Positions 18,196 to 27,081 of a DNA stretch of 64,000 bases are shown piece after piece (position 1 is the stretch's first letter; every line of letters starts with the position of its first letter). Made by a program: the position numbers and the translations under genes. The notes beneath the pieces are model-generated. The model saw only the letters and a list, made by a program, of their open reading frames with translations. It made no database searches and was not told where the DNA came from. The stretch covers positions 90,299-154,298 of the forward strand of contig DASWII010000035.1 of assembly GCA_036397755.1 (NCBI GenBank), read 5' to 3'. Source of the stretch: CAMYLY01 sp036397755 (GTDB taxonomy: Bacteria; Gemmatimonadota; Gemmatimonadetes; Gemmatimonadales; GWC2-71-9).

Positions 18196-19272
18196 ATGTC
18201 CGACGCACCGCGCGATCAGCGGCCTCGGATCCGACTGACCAGCCTGTCCCACGGCGCTGGCTGAGCTTGCAAGCTCAGCGCAGCTGAGTTGGCGCAGGTC
18301 CTGCGTCACCTGCCTCAGGTCACCGACCCCCGCGCGCTCGTCGGTGCGTTCACGCGGGACGATGCCGCGGTGTACCGCACGAGCCCGGATCGAGCGATCG
18401 TGGCGACGGTGGACTTCTTCACGCCGATCGTGGACGACGGACGTGCGTTCGGCGCGATCGCCGCCGCAAACGCCTTCAGCGACCTCTATGCCATGGGTGC
18501 CCAACCGTTGTTCGCGCTGAATCTAGTCGCGTGGCCTCGCGACCCCGAGATGCTCGAGCTCTTGGGAGAGGCGATGCGGGGAGCGGCCGATGTGGCCGCC
18601 AGGGCCGGGGCCCTCATCCTCGGCGGACATTCGATCGACGACCCGGAACCGAAACTCGGGATGGTGGCCATCGGCGAAGTGCACCCCGACGCGGTCATTA
18701 CCAACGCCGGCGCTCGCGTGGGCGACCGGCTGGTACTGACGAAACGCCTGGGAACCGGCATTCTGAGTACGGCGCTCAAGCGAGAACTGATCCGAGAGGA
18801 GTTCATGGAGGTGGCGATCACCTCCATGAGGACGCTCAACGCCGACGCCGCGGGTTGCATGCGCCGCGCGGGCGACGCGCTCCACGCTGCCACCGACGTG
18901 ACCGGGTTCGGCCTTCTGGGACATCTACACAACATGCTCGTCGCGAGTGCCGTCGCCGCCCGCGTGTTCGCCGCCCGAGTCCCGATGTTCGAAGGTGTGC
19001 TGTCGCTCATCGATGCCGGAGCCGTTCCGGGCGGCACCGAACGCAACGTCGCGGCGGCCGCCGCATACGCGTCGTGGAGCGCGGGCGTGTCTAATACACT
19101 CAGGACAGCTCTTGCTGACGCTCAAACCTCTGGCGGGCTGCTGATGGCGGTCGCCTCGACCGCGGCAGCCTCGCTGCTTGCCGACCTTCACGCGATCGAC
19201 GTGGAGGCCTCCGAGGTTGGAGAGATCTGCGACGGTGTCCCTGGGACGATCGCGATCGAGCACGATGACTAA
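18196..19272 (+). CDS. selD: selenide, water dikinase containing selenocysteine
   Basis: SelD makes selenophosphate from selenide and ATP, the selenium donor for Sec-tRNA and selenouridine. The ATG at 18196 follows GGGAGG. The frame then reads RIRLTSLSHGAG-TGA-ACKLS, where TGA at 18262-18264 sits exactly at the catalytic Cys/Sec position (G-[C/U]-x-C-K of the family). Translation therefore needs Sec insertion at residue 23, giving a 358-residue enzyme. Downstream family signatures are intact: DFFTPIVDD, ANAFSDLYAMG, GGHSIDDPEPK and TDVTGFGLLGH. A hairpin overlaps the TGA. It starts a run with the RNase H gene (8-bp overlap). An automated call would start after the TGA and miss the active site. 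Confidence 0.95.
18257..18288 (+). promoter_or_regulatory. candidate SECIS hairpins at the selD UGA codon
   Basis: Around the TGA the sequence can fold two ways. One is GCTGAGC-TTGCAA-GCTCAGC, a 7-bp stem containing the UGA itself. The other is CTCAGC-GCA-GCTGAG, a 6-bp stem directly downstream. Bacterial SECIS elements lie just 3' of the UGA and are bound by SelB, so the second hairpin is the more likely SECIS. The two are mutually exclusive, which could make decoding switchable. That last point is inference. Confidence 0.6.
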
Positions 19273-19870
19273 GCCGCCGCCACCCGTCGTGGTCGTCCAC
19301 GCCGACGAGAGTTGTCTCGGGAACGGCAGGGATGGACCCACACCGGGGGGTGCGGGTGCGCTGATCGAGATCCAGTCGGCCGGTGTTATCGCCCGGCGTG
19401 ACCTTTTCATCTCGGCTCCGGACACCACCAACAACCGCATGGCCCTATGCGGTGCGATCGCCGTCTTCGGCTTGCTGTCCCAGAAGGGGAGTCGACTCCG
19501 CGTCACGTATGTCTCCGATTCCGAGTACCTGGTCAAGGGGATGCGCGAGTGGGTACCCGCATGGCGCGCGCGCGACTGGCGTCGCAAGGGCGGCGCGATT
19601 GAGAATCTCGAACTCTGGAAGCAGCTCGTGCATGTCGCCGCATATCACGATCCGGAGTGGACCTGGGTGCGGGGACACGCGGGCCATCCGAAGAACGAAT
19701 ACGCAGATCACTTGGCGGTGCGGGCCGCCCGCGACCAAGTTCATTCGTCGGGCGCCGAGCCTTCGGGATTTCTCGCTTGGCTCGCCGATCGGCAGAGGGT
19801 GAACAAGTTCACCGGCTATGATCCGGATCAGACATTCCTGGATGAGGCCGCTGGCAGGGGGGAAGGATGA
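19265..19870 (+). CDS. ribonuclease HI-like protein with an altered active site
   Basis: A 201-aa protein with an RNase H fold. VHADESCLGNG supplies the first catalytic Asp (residue 14), YVSDSEYLVKGM the third carboxylate (Asp85) and WVRGHAGHPKNEYADHLA the last Asp. The second carboxylate is missing: the family motif TTNNRMEL reads TTNNRMAL here, with Ala60 (codon GCC) in place of the metal-binding Glu. It may bind RNA-DNA hybrids without cutting, or use another residue. The start ATG lies inside the selD stop region (8-bp overlap), so the two are coupled. The last 45 residues are an extension beyond the usual fold. Confidence 0.85.
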   Translation: MTKPPPPVVVVHADESCLGNGRDGPTPGGAGALIEIQSAGVIARRDLFISAPDTTNNRMALCGAIAVFGLLSQKGSRLRVTYVSDSEYLVKGMREWVPAWRARDWRRKGGAIENLELWKQLVHVAAYHDPEWTWVRGHAGHPKNEYADHLAVRAARDQVHSSGAEPSGFLAWLADRQRVNKFTGYDPDQTFLDEAAGRGEG

Positions 19871-20361
19871 CGGGGTTCAAGGACGGGGTCGAAGCCAATA
19901 CGCACCCACTGAATCGCGGACAGCACGGTCCGGCGATCGAGCGTATCCCGCTGTTCGAGGTGTACATGCGGATGGCCGAGGAACTCGCCAAGCGCTCGAC
20001 GTGCGCGCGACTTCAGGTAGGGACGGTCATTACGGACGCTCGCCTCGAGAACGTTGTGGCGATCGGCTACAACGGGAATGCGCGCGGGCTGCCCAATCGT
20101 TGTGACTCCACGGTGCCGGGACAATGCGGCTGCATTCACTCCGAGGTCAACGCGCTGATCAAAGCCCCGGGCGGGATGCGCGATAAAGTGATCTTTCTCA
20201 CGGACAGCCCCTGTCTGATGTGCGCCAAGCTGATGATCAATTCAGGCGTGTCACACGTCTTCTATCGGCGCGCCTACCGCGACCCGAGCGGTATCGAGCT
20301 GCTCCAGGGGGCGGGTGTGACCCCGGTGCTGTACGATCGGTGGCGCGGCGAGTGGCGCTGA
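19867..20361 (+). CDS. dCMP/cytidine deaminase family protein
   Basis: A 164-aa zinc deaminase. The zinc-site motifs are CIHSEVNAL (His and the proton-shuttle Glu) and SPCLMCAKLMI (PCxxC). RLQVGTVI near residue 50 and the acidic N-terminal helix fit the dCMP deaminase/ComEB subfamily, which makes dUMP for thymidylate synthesis. That agrees with thyA and the reductase gene a few kilobases downstream. It overlaps the RNase H gene by 4 bp (ATGA). Confidence 0.9.
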   Translation: MTGFKDGVEANTHPLNRGQHGPAIERIPLFEVYMRMAEELAKRSTCARLQVGTVITDARLENVVAIGYNGNARGLPNRCDSTVPGQCGCIHSEVNALIKAPGGMRDKVIFLTDSPCLMCAKLMINSGVSHVFYRRAYRDPSGIELLQGAGVTPVLYDRWRGEWR

Positions 20362-20367
20362 CGGGCG

Positions 20368-21069
20368 ATGGACGACGTCGTCAAGCTGTTTCGCTTCCTC
20401 GTCATGCGGCTCAACACGGAGGACCCGGAACGTCTGCACACGCCACTCCAGATCTCGGAGGTATATCAGCGTGTGGCGCCGTACCGTCGTTTCAAACTCG
20501 AACTCGGGTTCGATACGATCGACGACTACGACACGGCGCTACTGAGGCTGCTGGCGGGAGAGCACGATCTCGTCGCGCTCGAGCCGGATGACGCCCGGGC
20601 CAGGCTGGCTGCCGAACTCGATGAGGTTGACCCCGATCCGACCACGTATCGTGAGTTCGCGGCAGCTCGCGTGACGCTGTCACCCCAGGCCGTCCGCGCG
20701 GTGCTGTCCGATCGAGCCGCATATCAACCACTCTCCTCACCACCGCCAGACGCTCCAGCGCCCGACCGGCCGGCCGTGGCGGGCCCGATCCCCGCGGCCG
20801 CGGCGCCCGTCGAGAGTGAACCCGCTCTCGAGCAGCCCATGCCGGAGATCGCCGCCGACCCGGCACCGTCGCCGGTGTCTCCGTTTGCGCCTGTCATGGA
20901 TGTGCCCATCTGCCCGCACTGCGCGGGGGCCTTGCCCACCAGGCGCGCGGTGTCCTTCTGCCCCCACTGTGGATCGGTGTTGGCGCCCGCTCGCTGCTCC
21001 GTCTGCGGCGATCGTACGGACAGCGATTGGAGCTACTGCGTGACGTGCGGCGCACCTCTCCGCCGTTGA
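20368..21069 (+). CDS. hypothetical protein with C-terminal double zinc ribbon
   Basis: A 233-aa protein. Residues 1-115 form a helical domain starting MDDVVKLFRFLVMRLNTEDPERL, not recognised. A proline/alanine-rich linker (about 118-180) leads to two zinc ribbons: CPHCAGALPTRRAVSFCPHCG and CSVCGDRTDSDWSYCVTCG. Paired ribbons of this kind often mediate protein or nucleic-acid contacts. It begins 6 bp after the deaminase stop and is likely co-transcribed. Function unknown. Confidence 0.75.
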   Translation: MDDVVKLFRFLVMRLNTEDPERLHTPLQISEVYQRVAPYRRFKLELGFDTIDDYDTALLRLLAGEHDLVALEPDDARARLAAELDEVDPDPTTYREFAAARVTLSPQAVRAVLSDRAAYQPLSSPPPDAPAPDRPAVAGPIPAAAAPVESEPALEQPMPEIAADPAPSPVSPFAPVMDVPICPHCAGALPTRRAVSFCPHCGSVLAPARCSVCGDRTDSDWSYCVTCGAPLRR

Positions 21070-21083
21070 CGACGTTCGGCTCA

Positions 21084-21920
21084 GTGGCGGTCACGATCAC
21101 CTCCGCCAGCGAGATCGGGCTGCGGCGCACCGACGCGTCGGCTGGGATACGCGCGGCAGCGCTCCACGGAGTATGCAGGACGACCGGCTCGCACCCGAGA
21201 GACCGGTTGGCAGGCGGCCCAGCACGTGCGGGGCAGAGGCGGCTGCTTGCGGCGCTCGCGTGTCTCGTCGGATGGACCTCAGGGCTCGCCGGGCAGGAAC
21301 CGAATCGTCCGAGAATCGATCTTGTCGGTCCCGCGATTTCCACCCTGGTGGCCGGCCTGACGGCTGCCTCCCCCCACCTGCTGCATATCAACGAAGGCCC
21401 ACCCCCGTGCGCCCCGTGCAGTCCGACCAACCTCCCTGCGTTCGACCGCTGGGCAGTGCGGCCGCCGAGCAGCGGGTGGTCCCGGGCGAGCGATGCGAGC
21501 CTCGCCGCTCTCGGCCTCGCGACGCTGATCGACCTATCCAGCGGAGCGAACGGGGCGCGCCGCGCAGCGACCTCGGCCGAGGCCGCCGCGTGGGCCCTCG
21601 CACTGACGGAATTCGCCAAGGCCTCATTCGGCCGCATGCGACCGGTCATGTACACCGGCCAAGCTGACGTGGCGGCGGAATCCGTCGGCGCTCGACGGTC
21701 CTTTCCCTCTGGACACGCCGCGGTGGCGTTCGCGATCGCGACGAACTACTGGCTGGACGGGCGAGGGCATCGGGGCCCGCAGCATTGGCTGGCGCTCGGA
21801 GGCGCCACGCTGGTGGGAGTCTCACGTGTCGTCGGCGCACAGCATTTTCCTTCGGACGTCGTGGCCGGGGCTCTGCTGGGCACCGCGACCGCAGTACTGG
21901 TTCACGAGATCCGCTTTTAG
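21084..21920 (+). CDS. PAP2-family phosphatase, exported
   Basis: A membrane or periplasmic phosphatase of the PAP2/haloperoxidase superfamily. All three catalytic motifs are present: KASFGRMRP, PSGHAAVAFA and SRVVGAQHFPSDVVAG. A hydrophobic export segment (LLAALACLVGWTSGLAG) precedes the mature part. The family dephosphorylates lipid phosphates such as phosphatidate or undecaprenyl pyrophosphate. The start is uncertain: GTG at 21084 has no clear ribosome-binding site, while TTG at 21207, after GAGAG, would place the signal peptide at the N-terminus. It lies just after the zinc-ribbon gene. Confidence 0.85.
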   Translation: MAVTITSASEIGLRRTDASAGIRAAALHGVCRTTGSHPRDRLAGGPARAGQRRLLAALACLVGWTSGLAGQEPNRPRIDLVGPAISTLVAGLTAASPHLLHINEGPPPCAPCSPTNLPAFDRWAVRPPSSGWSRASDASLAALGLATLIDLSSGANGARRAATSAEAAAWALALTEFAKASFGRMRPVMYTGQADVAAESVGARRSFPSGHAAVAFAIATNYWLDGRGHRGPQHWLALGGATLVGVSRVVGAQHFPSDVVAGALLGTATAVLVHEIRF

Positions 21921-22014
21921 CGCCTCACGACCGGGGGGCGTTCCCGCCGATGGGCACCCGGACCCTTCCATTATATTCTCGATTCACACTCTGTCCTCTT
22001 GGTGGGGTTGAGAC

Positions 22015-23220
22015 ATGGGAACGCAGAATCACGACAGAGACGTGGTCTTCCTGTCCGGCGTGCGAACCGGCTTTGGGAAGTTCGGTGGCACGCTCAAGGA
22101 CTTCTCCGCCACGCAGCTGGGCGCCGCGGCCGCCCGCCATGCCCTCGAGCGCTCCGGCGTCGCGGGAGACGCGATCGATCACGTCGTGTTTGGCAATGCA
22201 CAGCAGACATCGGCAGATGCGATCTATCTCGCGCGGCATGTCGGGCTGCAGGCCGGGCTCCCGGTCGAAGTGCCGGCGGTCACGGTGAATCGGCTGTGCG
22301 GTTCGGGTTTCGAGTCGATCATCCAGGGTGCGCGGCAGATTCTCCTGGGTGAGTCGACGGTGGTGCTCACCGGCGGGGCCGAGTCCATGAGCCAGGCTCC
22401 GCACGTACTGCGCGGGGCCCGCTGGGGTCTGCGGCTTGGACCGACGTCACCGCTCGAGGACACGCTATGGGAATCCTTGAAGGACCCCCAGTGTGGGTTC
22501 TCGATGGCGGAAACCGCGGAGAACTTGGCCGACAAGTATCAGCTCACGCGTGCGGAAGTCGACGAGTATGCGCTCACGAGTCAGCAGCGGGCCTATCAGG
22601 CATGGCAAGACGGTGTGTTTGACGATGAGGTCATTCCGATCCCGATCAAGGACCGCCAAACCAAGCAGATGGTCGAGTGGCGAGCGGACGAGCACATGCG
22701 ACCGGACACGACGTTGGAGGGTCTGGCCAAGCTCCCGCCGTATTTCAAGAAGGACGGATTCGTCACCGCTGGGAATGCTTCCGGGATTTGCGATGGCGCG
22801 GCGGCCGCCGTCGTGGCGGACGCCGCAGTGGCCAAGCAACGGGGCTTGAAGCCGCTGGGACGGTTGGTGGCGTGGGGCATTGCCGGCGTCGAACCCAAAT
22901 ACATGGGCATCGGACCGGCCCCGGCGGCGCGAAAGGCCCTGGATCGCGCTGGGCTGTCGTTGAGCGAGATGGATCTGGTGGAAGTGAACGAGGCGTTTTC
23001 ACCACAGTACGTCGCCGTGGAGAAGGAACTCGGCCTCGACCGAGCGCGCACCAACGTACACGGCGGCGCGATCGCGATCGGGCACCCGCTGGCCGCCAGT
23101 GGTACCCGCATCACGATTCATCTGCTGCATGCGCTACGGGCGGCCGGCAAGCGGTACGGGCTCGGCTCCGCATGCATCGGTGGTGGGCAGGGAGCGGCGG
23201 TGATCGTCGAGGCACTCTGA
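22015..23220 (+). CDS. acetyl-CoA C-acetyltransferase (thiolase)
   Basis: A 401-aa thiolase. The acylated nucleophile is Cys95 in VNRLCGSGFES. The C-terminal signatures HGGAIAIGHPLAASGTRI and CIGGGQG supply the catalytic His and Cys. Thiolases condense two acetyl-CoA molecules or cleave 3-ketoacyl-CoA in fatty-acid degradation. The 3-hydroxyacyl-CoA dehydrogenase gene 0.9 kb downstream carries out the adjacent step, so the pair serves beta-oxidation or acetoacetyl-CoA metabolism. TGGGGTTGAG before the ATG is only a weak ribosome-binding site. Confidence 0.95.
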   Translation: MGTQNHDRDVVFLSGVRTGFGKFGGTLKDFSATQLGAAAARHALERSGVAGDAIDHVVFGNAQQTSADAIYLARHVGLQAGLPVEVPAVTVNRLCGSGFESIIQGARQILLGESTVVLTGGAESMSQAPHVLRGARWGLRLGPTSPLEDTLWESLKDPQCGFSMAETAENLADKYQLTRAEVDEYALTSQQRAYQAWQDGVFDDEVIPIPIKDRQTKQMVEWRADEHMRPDTTLEGLAKLPPYFKKDGFVTAGNASGICDGAAAAVVADAAVAKQRGLKPLGRLVAWGIAGVEPKYMGIGPAPAARKALDRAGLSLSEMDLVEVNEAFSPQYVAVEKELGLDRARTNVHGGAIAIGHPLAASGTRITIHLLHALRAAGKRYGLGSACIGGGQGAAVIVEAL

Positions 23221-23263
23221 CGGAATCGAAGCCAGCGGTGGCACCGTACTCCGGACGGCGGTC

Positions 23264-24088
23264 ATGACCGATCTAGTTCCTCAGTCCGACCGGATCGACC
23301 GTCAGGCGCTGGAGCGGATCATCCGGCGTGCTGCGGAGCTCCAGGCAGCAGAGCAGGATATTGGAGAAGGGTTGTCCGAGTCGGACCTGCTCAAGATGGG
23401 CAGCGATGTCGGGATACCGACGCCGTATCTCCAGCAGGCGCTGCTTGAAGAACGAACCCAGGCGTTCGTCGCGACGGAACGGGGATTCCGGCACTGGTTG
23501 GCCGGCCCACAGTACGTCATGGCCGCGCGGACGGTCCCGCAGGACCTGGCGATGGTCGAGCGCGCATTGGGCCACTGGATGACGACCGGGGAGTTGTTGA
23601 TCGTGAGACGACGGACCGCGGACCACACGTCATGGGAGCCCAAATCCGACCTGTTGTCCACGGTGCGCCGTGATTTCAAACTTGGTGGACGTTCCTATGT
23701 GCTGGCCGGCGCCCGCGAGATCACCGCCCAATGCACGTCCCTCCGGGACGGGCGAACCCATGTCCGGCTCGTGGCCGATCTCGAGAACACGCGACGGGTG
23801 CATATCCGAGGGGGGGCGTTCCTCGCGGTAAGCGGGGCTGCCGCTGCCATCGTAGGAACGACACTCGGCGTGGCGGAACTGCTCGCGCTCGTCCCCGCGG
23901 TGGCGGGAGGCCTGGGCGGTTTCGCTTGGGCGCGGAGTCGCATCGGACGCCTCGACCGCGTCCAAGTCGCATTGGAACAGGTGCTCGATCGACTGGAACA
24001 TGGCGAGATTCAGGTGCCCAGTGAGACCACGCGGCCGAGCCCCCTCACGCGTATCGCGGAGGAAGTTCGACGCAATCTGGGTATTTGA
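23264..24088 (+). CDS. hypothetical protein with paired transmembrane helices
   Basis: A 274-aa protein, not recognised. Residues 1-70 are helical, with a short GLSESDLLKMGSDVGIPTPYLQQALLEE segment that resembles a small helix-turn-helix-like or SHOCT-type module. The middle (about 90-180) is beta-rich. Two adjacent hydrophobic helices (about 190-230: AVSGAAAAIVGTTLGVAELLALVPAVAGGLGGFAWA) would anchor it in the inner membrane. It sits between the thiolase and hydroxyacyl-CoA dehydrogenase genes on the same strand. Confidence 0.75.
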   Translation: MTDLVPQSDRIDRQALERIIRRAAELQAAEQDIGEGLSESDLLKMGSDVGIPTPYLQQALLEERTQAFVATERGFRHWLAGPQYVMAARTVPQDLAMVERALGHWMTTGELLIVRRRTADHTSWEPKSDLLSTVRRDFKLGGRSYVLAGAREITAQCTSLRDGRTHVRLVADLENTRRVHIRGGAFLAVSGAAAAIVGTTLGVAELLALVPAVAGGLGGFAWARSRIGRLDRVQVALEQVLDRLEHGEIQVPSETTRPSPLTRIAEEVRRNLGI

Positions 24089-24120
24089 TCCGGGGCCTTA
24101 ACACACGAAGGTGGGGGGTT

Positions 24121-25008
24121 ATGGGAGAGATCAAGACAGTCGGTGTACTGGGTTGTGGGTTGATGGGTAGTGGCATCGCGCAGGTGACGGCACAGGCAGG
24201 CTTCAAGACGGTCGTGCGCGAAGTCTCGGAGGAACTGAACGTCAAAGGGCGGGGACGGATTGAAAAATCCCTCGACCGCTTGGTGGAGAAGGGCAAGCTC
24301 AGCGCCGACGATCGCACCGCAGCCCTGAATCGGCTGACGTTCACGACGGCGGTCGCTGACTTGGCGGGTTGCGACCTCGTGATCGAGGCCGTCACGGAAG
24401 ACCTCGAGGTCAAGAATGCGTTGTTTGGCGAGCTCGACGGCTCCTGCGACGTGGATACGATCTTTGCGTCGAACACCTCCAGTCTGACGATCGCGGCAAT
24501 GGCTGCCACGACCGGCCGACCCGACCGCTTCGTTGGCCTCCACTTCTTCAACCCCGTTCCATTGATGAAGCTGGTCGAAGTCGTCAGAACGGTTACGACC
24601 TCACGCGAGACGTTTGACCGCGCCATGACATTCGCCAAGGCTCTGGGCAAAGAGCCCATCGCCGCCAAGGACAATTCCGGATTCATCGTCAATCTGCTGC
24701 TCGTACCGTATCTTCTCGACGCGATCCGCGCGCTCGAAACGGGGGTCGGGACCGTCGAGGACATCGACAAGGGCATGGTGCTGGGCACTGGGCACCCGAT
24801 GGGTCCCTTCACGCTCCTCGATTTTGTCGGGATCGACACGACGTACCGCATCGCGCAGATCATGTTTGACGAGTACCGTGAGAAACGCTACGCTCCTCCT
24901 CCACTTCTCAAGCGGATGATGTTAGCCGGCCTGTACGGGAAGAAGTCTGGGAAGGGGTTTTATGACTACACATCCACACCGCCGCGTGTGATCGACCTAG
25001 GAATCTGA
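24121..25008 (+). CDS. 3-hydroxybutyryl-CoA/3-hydroxyacyl-CoA dehydrogenase
   Basis: A 295-aa NAD-dependent dehydrogenase. The Rossmann loop VLGCGLMGSGIA is at residues 8-19. The catalytic His lies in VGLHFFNPVPLMKLVEVV, and the C-terminal helical domain has GTGHPMGPFTLLDFVGID and ends KSGKGFYDY. It interconverts acetoacetyl-CoA and 3-hydroxybutyryl-CoA or longer analogues. The ATG at 24121 follows AGGTGGGGGG, so I chose it over an upstream in-frame codon at 24085. It works with the thiolase encoded upstream. Confidence 0.95.
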   Translation: MGEIKTVGVLGCGLMGSGIAQVTAQAGFKTVVREVSEELNVKGRGRIEKSLDRLVEKGKLSADDRTAALNRLTFTTAVADLAGCDLVIEAVTEDLEVKNALFGELDGSCDVDTIFASNTSSLTIAAMAATTGRPDRFVGLHFFNPVPLMKLVEVVRTVTTSRETFDRAMTFAKALGKEPIAAKDNSGFIVNLLLVPYLLDAIRALETGVGTVEDIDKGMVLGTGHPMGPFTLLDFVGIDTTYRIAQIMFDEYREKRYAPPPLLKRMMLAGLYGKKSGKGFYDYTSTPPRVIDLGI

Positions 25009-25010
25009 CC

Positions 25011-25517
25011 GTGCTTCCCCAAACGTTCGCCCAGTGGCACGCCGCTCTCAATGACTTCCCCTCGCTATTTCTCGTGGTTGCCGTGGCGCTGGAGCTTGCC
25101 GGGGCGATCACGAAGCGTGAATCGCTCAAGGCGGCGGGATTCTGGACGCTGGTCATTGGCGGAGGTGGCGCGTTGCTCGCTCTCTGGTCTGGGCTGGCCG
25201 CCGAGGAGTCCATCGAACACGGTGGCAGCGTCCATCTCGTGATGGAACGGCATGAGACCATGGGGATCTGGATGACGGTCATTCTGGTGGGACTCGCCGT
25301 ATGGCGCGTCGTGCGCCGCCGGGGCTTCGCCCCTATCGAGGGCAAGCTGTTCTACTCGCTCGCGGCGTTGGGGGCGGTGTTTTCAGCGTGGACCGCTCAT
25401 GTCGGTGGCACGATCGTGTTCGAATATGGCGGCGGCATCCCCACCACCGTACTCGACGGCGCCATCCAAGAGCGGTCCCTCGATCACAGCCACACGGATG
25501 GTGAAGAGCACGAGTAA
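25011..25517 (+). CDS. DUF2231-like four-helix membrane protein
   Basis: A 168-aa membrane protein with four hydrophobic segments: DFPSLFLVVAVALELAG, FWTLVIGGGGALLALWSGL, MGIWMTVILVGLAVW and LAALGAVFSAWTAHVGG. Histidines at helix ends (QWHAALNDFP, HLVMERHETMG) resemble the DUF2231 family, whose members may bind heme or metal. The C-terminus is His/Glu-rich. It starts with GTG 2 bp after the dehydrogenase stop. Role unknown. Confidence 0.7.
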   Translation: MLPQTFAQWHAALNDFPSLFLVVAVALELAGAITKRESLKAAGFWTLVIGGGGALLALWSGLAAEESIEHGGSVHLVMERHETMGIWMTVILVGLAVWRVVRRRGFAPIEGKLFYSLAALGAVFSAWTAHVGGTIVFEYGGGIPTTVLDGAIQERSLDHSHTDGEEHE

Positions 25518-25524
25518 GGTCGTG

Positions 25525-26010
25525 ATGGGTACCCGTCGACCCTGGCTGTGGGTCGTTGGCGCGCTCCTGCTCGCGTTGGCCTGCACGGCCGCGTCGACGC
25601 GACCGTACTTCGGCCCGCTCGCCGGCGCGCGCGCCGACACCCTGCCGGCCGTGGCGACGACGGTGGTTGACGCACTCGCGGCATCGGTTCAGGCCGTCGG
25701 CTTTCGCGTCCAGGCCATGAGCGCGCAGGAGGGGTATCTCGAAACGTATTGGTTTGACACCCGTGCGGGGCGATCCGGGGGCCGCTACGCCCGCAATCCT
25801 GGCGCCGTCGTGAGGCTGCGCTTCTTCGTCGACGACGCGCGCGCACTGCAGTCGGTCGTGGTCTCCGAGGTGGTGTACCGTACGAGGCTCGACCCTTCGA
25901 GGGGTGAGCGGGAGATCGAAGCCCTGGTGCCCCTAGACCATGCGGGCATGGTGCTCCTGGACAGTGTGATGCATGCCGCGGCGGCACGCCTCGGGGTTCC
26001 CGGCTCATGA
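25525..26010 (+). CDS. small lipoprotein of unknown function
   Basis: About 161 aa. The N-terminus (MGTRRPWLWVVGALLLALAC) is a lipoprotein signal with the lipobox LALA-C, so it should be lipid-anchored on the periplasmic side. The remainder is an alpha/beta domain with no motif I recognise. ATG 25525 follows AAGG; ATG 25498 upstream is also in frame. It overlaps the next gene by 4 bp (ATGA), suggesting co-translation with squalene/phytoene synthase. Confidence 0.75.
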   Translation: MGTRRPWLWVVGALLLALACTAASTRPYFGPLAGARADTLPAVATTVVDALAASVQAVGFRVQAMSAQEGYLETYWFDTRAGRSGGRYARNPGAVVRLRFFVDDARALQSVVVSEVVYRTRLDPSRGEREIEALVPLDHAGMVLLDSVMHAAAARLGVPGS

Positions 26011-27080
26011 CCGTCGTTGAAGGTGCACGAGACGGCAGAGCCTATTGCGAGGAGGTTTTGCCCCGGGTCTCCCGGACATTTGCCGTCTGTATTCGCCTGC
26101 TCCCGTCGGGGCTGGAGCACTCGGTTCTCATCGCCTATCTGCTCTGCCGCATTGCGGACACTTTCGAGGATACGCTCAGCCTGCCCGCGGGCGAGCGCGC
26201 CCAACTGCTCGACCATCTCGCGAGGTGTCTCGAGGACGAAGGCCCCTCGGGGGACCGGATCACTGCCGCGTTTCCTCACCCCACGTCGAGTGAGGAGGAA
26301 CTGGTGGCGTCCGCCGACATCGTGCTCGACCAGTACCGCCGGCTCCCCACGTCCCACCGGGAGGCCGTCCGACCGTGGATCCAGGAGATGTGCGAAGGGA
26401 TGGCCGGATTCGTACGCCGTCGCGGCGATGCACCGACGCGAACGATCGAGGCGTTGAGCACGGTGGATGAACTCGAACGCTATTGCTATTACGTGGCCGG
26501 GACGGTCGGCCAACTCCTCACAGCGCTGTTCCGCGAGCATTTCGGCCCCTCCTACCGCGCGCGCTATGACGACCTCGCCCGCCTCGCGGCGTCGTTCGGA
26601 GTCGGCCTGCAACTGACGAACATCATCAAGGACGTCGCGGATGATCGTCAGCGGGGCTGGAGCTTTGTCCCGCGCCAACTGTGCGACGCCGCGGGCATCC
26701 ATCCCGAAGATCTGCAGAACGGCCGGCACCCCGAAGCCGCCCGCCGGGTCATGGCGGCCCTGATTGACAAGGCCAAGGGTCACCTCCGGGACGCACTCGA
26801 GTACTCGACCACCTTGCCCCGGCGATTCCCCGAGGTGCGGCAGTTCTGCCTCTCGTCCCTGTTCTTCGCCGTCCGCACCTTGCGCCTGGCGGAGAGCGAT
26901 CGGCGGCTGCTCGACCCGACGCACAAGGTGAAGATCTCTCGAAAGGACGTGTTTCGGACTCTGCGGACGACGCGCCTCGTCGCTCGCAGTAATTCCCTGG
27001 TCCGACTGTATTTCAGGTGGCTCGCGGGTGAGCGGTGGCCCAGACCGGCGAGGAGCCTCGCCATCGACGGCACGACGTGA
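26007..27080 (+). CDS. squalene/phytoene synthase family protein
   Basis: A 357-aa all-helical prenyl synthase. It carries the two aspartate-rich motifs: DTFED (in LLCRIADTFEDTL, about residue 52) and DVADDR (in LTNIIKDVADDRQRGWSF, about 212). The YCYYVAGTVGQLLTALF helix is also typical. The family joins two C15 or C20 diphosphates head to head to give squalene or phytoene, so the protein is an entry point for hopanoids or carotenoids. No carotenoid desaturase lies nearby. It overlaps the lipoprotein gene by 4 bp, and its stop touches the thyA start. Confidence 0.92.
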   Translation: MTVVEGARDGRAYCEEVLPRVSRTFAVCIRLLPSGLEHSVLIAYLLCRIADTFEDTLSLPAGERAQLLDHLARCLEDEGPSGDRITAAFPHPTSSEEELVASADIVLDQYRRLPTSHREAVRPWIQEMCEGMAGFVRRRGDAPTRTIEALSTVDELERYCYYVAGTVGQLLTALFREHFGPSYRARYDDLARLAASFGVGLQLTNIIKDVADDRQRGWSFVPRQLCDAAGIHPEDLQNGRHPEAARRVMAALIDKAKGHLRDALEYSTTLPRRFPEVRQFCLSSLFFAVRTLRLAESDRRLLDPTHKVKISRKDVFRTLRTTRLVARSNSLVRLYFRWLAGERWPRPARSLAIDGTT

Positions 27081-27081
27081 G

